Positions 12,940 through 13,974 of a stretch of 13,974 nt of DNA are shown here, piece after piece (the first letter of the stretch is position 1; each line of letters opens with the position of its first letter). The stretch comes from Clostridia bacterium. GTDB lineage: Bacteria; Bacillota; Clostridia; Christensenellales; CAG-138. The stretch lies in NCBI GenBank assembly GCA_016293975.1, contig JAEDCW010000047.1, forward strand, positions 1 to 13,974. Direction: 5' to 3'. The notes under the pieces are model-generated. The model ran no database searches. It was not told where the DNA came from and saw nothing but the letters and a program-made list of their open reading frames with translations. A program made the position numbers and the translations under genes.

Positions 12940-13974
12940 ATGAACAAAAAGCTTCGCACTTGCATATGTTTTGCGCTTCTGACATTGTTAATTGCGGCTT
13001 CCGCATGCTCGGACAACAAAGTTCAACCCAGCACAGAGCCTATAATGCCTATTGTAGAGCCAACGGATGCTCCGTCGACACAGGCTCCGCTGACTCCGAC
13101 GCCTACACCGGTATTGTTTTACTCAAATACAACAGGCTTGGGATATGAAGGGCAGCCTCAATATCATCCTATCACAGTTATGATCGAGAATTCTGCCGAA
13201 GCAAGACCGCAAACAGGTCTTATGCAGGCTGATATAGTGTACGAGATGCCTGTCGAGGGCGGCATCACGAGATTCCTGTGTTTGTTTAACGACACATTGC
13301 CCGTTGAGGTAGGACCGGTACGCTCAGCAAGGATCTACTTCCTTCACACGCAGAAGGAATGGGACAGTGCGATGGTTCATTACGGCGGACCGAGCGATGA
13401 GGGTTTCCCGTCATACATTTACGGAGAAGAAATGGAGTATATAAAGCTCAGGGTAGACGGTATTAAGGGAAAATGGGACAGCTATTTCTGGAGGAGTGAA
13501 GATAGAAAAGCCCCGCACAACGTGTACACCGACCTCACAAAAATAGCAGAGTTGTACGACTATACGCCCGAATTCAGAAATCAATTGAGATTTGATGCCA
13601 ATCTCGATACGTCTGCAGGCATGGATTACAGCATGATAAGCCTATCATTCCAGACGAATGAAAAGACACATACACAATTCAAGTATGACCCTGCGACGAA
13701 CAGACTTCTGCGCTATGTGTCACAGAAGGAATTCATGACAAATACGGTGACGCTCGATGCAAACGGACAAAAGCAGACGATAACCGAGCAGGTAAGCTGC
13801 CAGAATCTCATAATCCAGCACACTAAGGTGTATGTGATTCAGGGCGATAAGAGCGGACGCCGAATGGCAGAAATGACCGGCTCCGGCGAGTGTGAGTTCT
13901 TCATCGGCGGTAAGTTTTTTACGGGCACATGGAAGCGTGACGAGTCGAACCCAAAAGCCCAGCAACTGGTATTC
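12940..13974 (+). CDS. yerB: YerB-type DUF3048 lipoprotein, C-terminus cut by the window edge
   Basis: A secreted lipoprotein of the DUF3048 family (YerB of B. subtilis), with no established biochemical role. The 345 visible residues run in frame to the last base. The signal peptide MNKKLRTCICFALLTLLIAA ends in ASAC with Cys23 as the lipidation site. It is followed by a Pro/Thr linker ending LTPTPTPV (to about residue 58) and the N-terminal DUF3048 domain with its conserved ARPQTGLMQADIVYE, GGITRFLCLF, VGPVRSARIYF and HYGGPSDEG segments. The start of the C-terminal DUF3048_C domain is visible, including the GGKFFTGTWKRDE motif near residue 330. Only about the last 10-30 residues are likely missing. 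The ATG at 12940 has GAGGTG 6 bases upstream. It is divergent from the LCP operon, which hints at a cell-wall role, but that is inference. Confidence 0.9.
   Translation, partial: MNKKLRTCICFALLTLLIAASACSDNKVQPSTEPIMPIVEPTDAPSTQAPLTPTPTPVLFYSNTTGLGYEGQPQYHPITVMIENSAEARPQTGLMQADIVYEMPVEGGITRFLCLFNDTLPVEVGPVRSARIYFLHTQKEWDSAMVHYGGPSDEGFPSYIYGEEMEYIKLRVDGIKGKWDSYFWRSEDRKAPHNVYTDLTKIAELYDYTPEFRNQLRFDANLDTSAGMDYSMISLSFQTNEKTHTQFKYDPATNRLLRYVSQKEFMTNTVTLDANGQKQTITEQVSCQNLIIQHTKVYVIQGDKSGRRMAEMTGSGECEFFIGGKFFTGTWKRDESNPKAQQLVF

Noticed and set aside
12909..13148. A 79-residue plus-strand open frame
   Set aside because: It is a shifted frame over the lipoprotein gene starting at 12940, whose signal peptide, lipobox and DUF3048 motifs read through in the correct frame.
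1..13974. CRISPR arrays, tRNA or rRNA genes, insertion sequences, prophage genes
   Set aside because: No regularly spaced repeats, cloverleaf-like segments, transposase motifs or phage proteins were seen on either strand; all long frames are explained by the genes listed.

Overview
This window looks like chromosome from an anaerobic member of the Clostridia (Bacillota). The evidence is a PerR-rubrerythrin pair, a T-box leader in front of thrS with the sporulation-linked gene ytxC beside it, a DUF3048 (YerB-type) lipoprotein, an LCP-family protein, strong AGGAGG-type ribosome binding sites, and proline/threonine-rich lipoprotein linkers. Genus cannot be decided from the sequence. I saw no tRNA, rRNA, CRISPR array, insertion sequence or phage gene.

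Layout: (1) Positions 1-908, minus strand: an oxidative-stress operon, perR then rubrerythrin (cut by the window edge), with a consensus promoter and a perfect 7-1-7 inverted repeat just downstream of the -10 box that should be the PerR operator. (2) Positions 935-3191, minus strand: thrS with its own terminator and a T-box leader, whose promoter, T-box motif and mutually exclusive antiterminator and terminator can all be read. The only gap over 300 bases (2911-3306) is filled by this leader and the two divergent promoter regions. (3) Positions 3307-8909, plus strand: ytxC, then a 1330-residue RND efflux-type transporter overlapping by 11 bases a small BspA-like leucine-rich-repeat lipoprotein, closed by a terminator. 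(4) Positions 9032-9415, minus strand: rpsT (ribosomal protein bS20) with a likely TTG start, its own promoter and terminator. (5) Positions 9450-12839, minus strand: a three-gene envelope polysaccharide operon (LCP transferase, GT2 glycosyltransferase, polyprenyl-phosphate sugar-phosphate transferase) from one consensus promoter. (6) Positions 12893-13974, plus strand: a divergent YerB/DUF3048 lipoprotein, running off the window.

How the parts work together: PerR should repress itself and rubrerythrin until peroxide inactivates it. Uncharged tRNA-Thr should switch on thrS through the T-box. In the polysaccharide operon, the phosphoglycosyl transferase would load the first sugar on undecaprenyl phosphate, the GT2 enzyme would extend it, and the LCP protein would attach the product to the wall. 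No flippase or polymerase is present, so other genes must supply them.

The most unusual object is the RND transporter. About 290 residues of heptad-like sequence are inserted into its first extracytoplasmic domain, at the position of the docking subdomain, and are predicted to form a long antiparallel helical hairpin. No adaptor or outer-membrane factor gene is adjacent. The only partner is the co-translated lipoprotein. A self-contained 'adaptor-in-pump' arrangement is the main hypothesis worth testing here. The second is the apparently very short Stem I of the thrS T-box.
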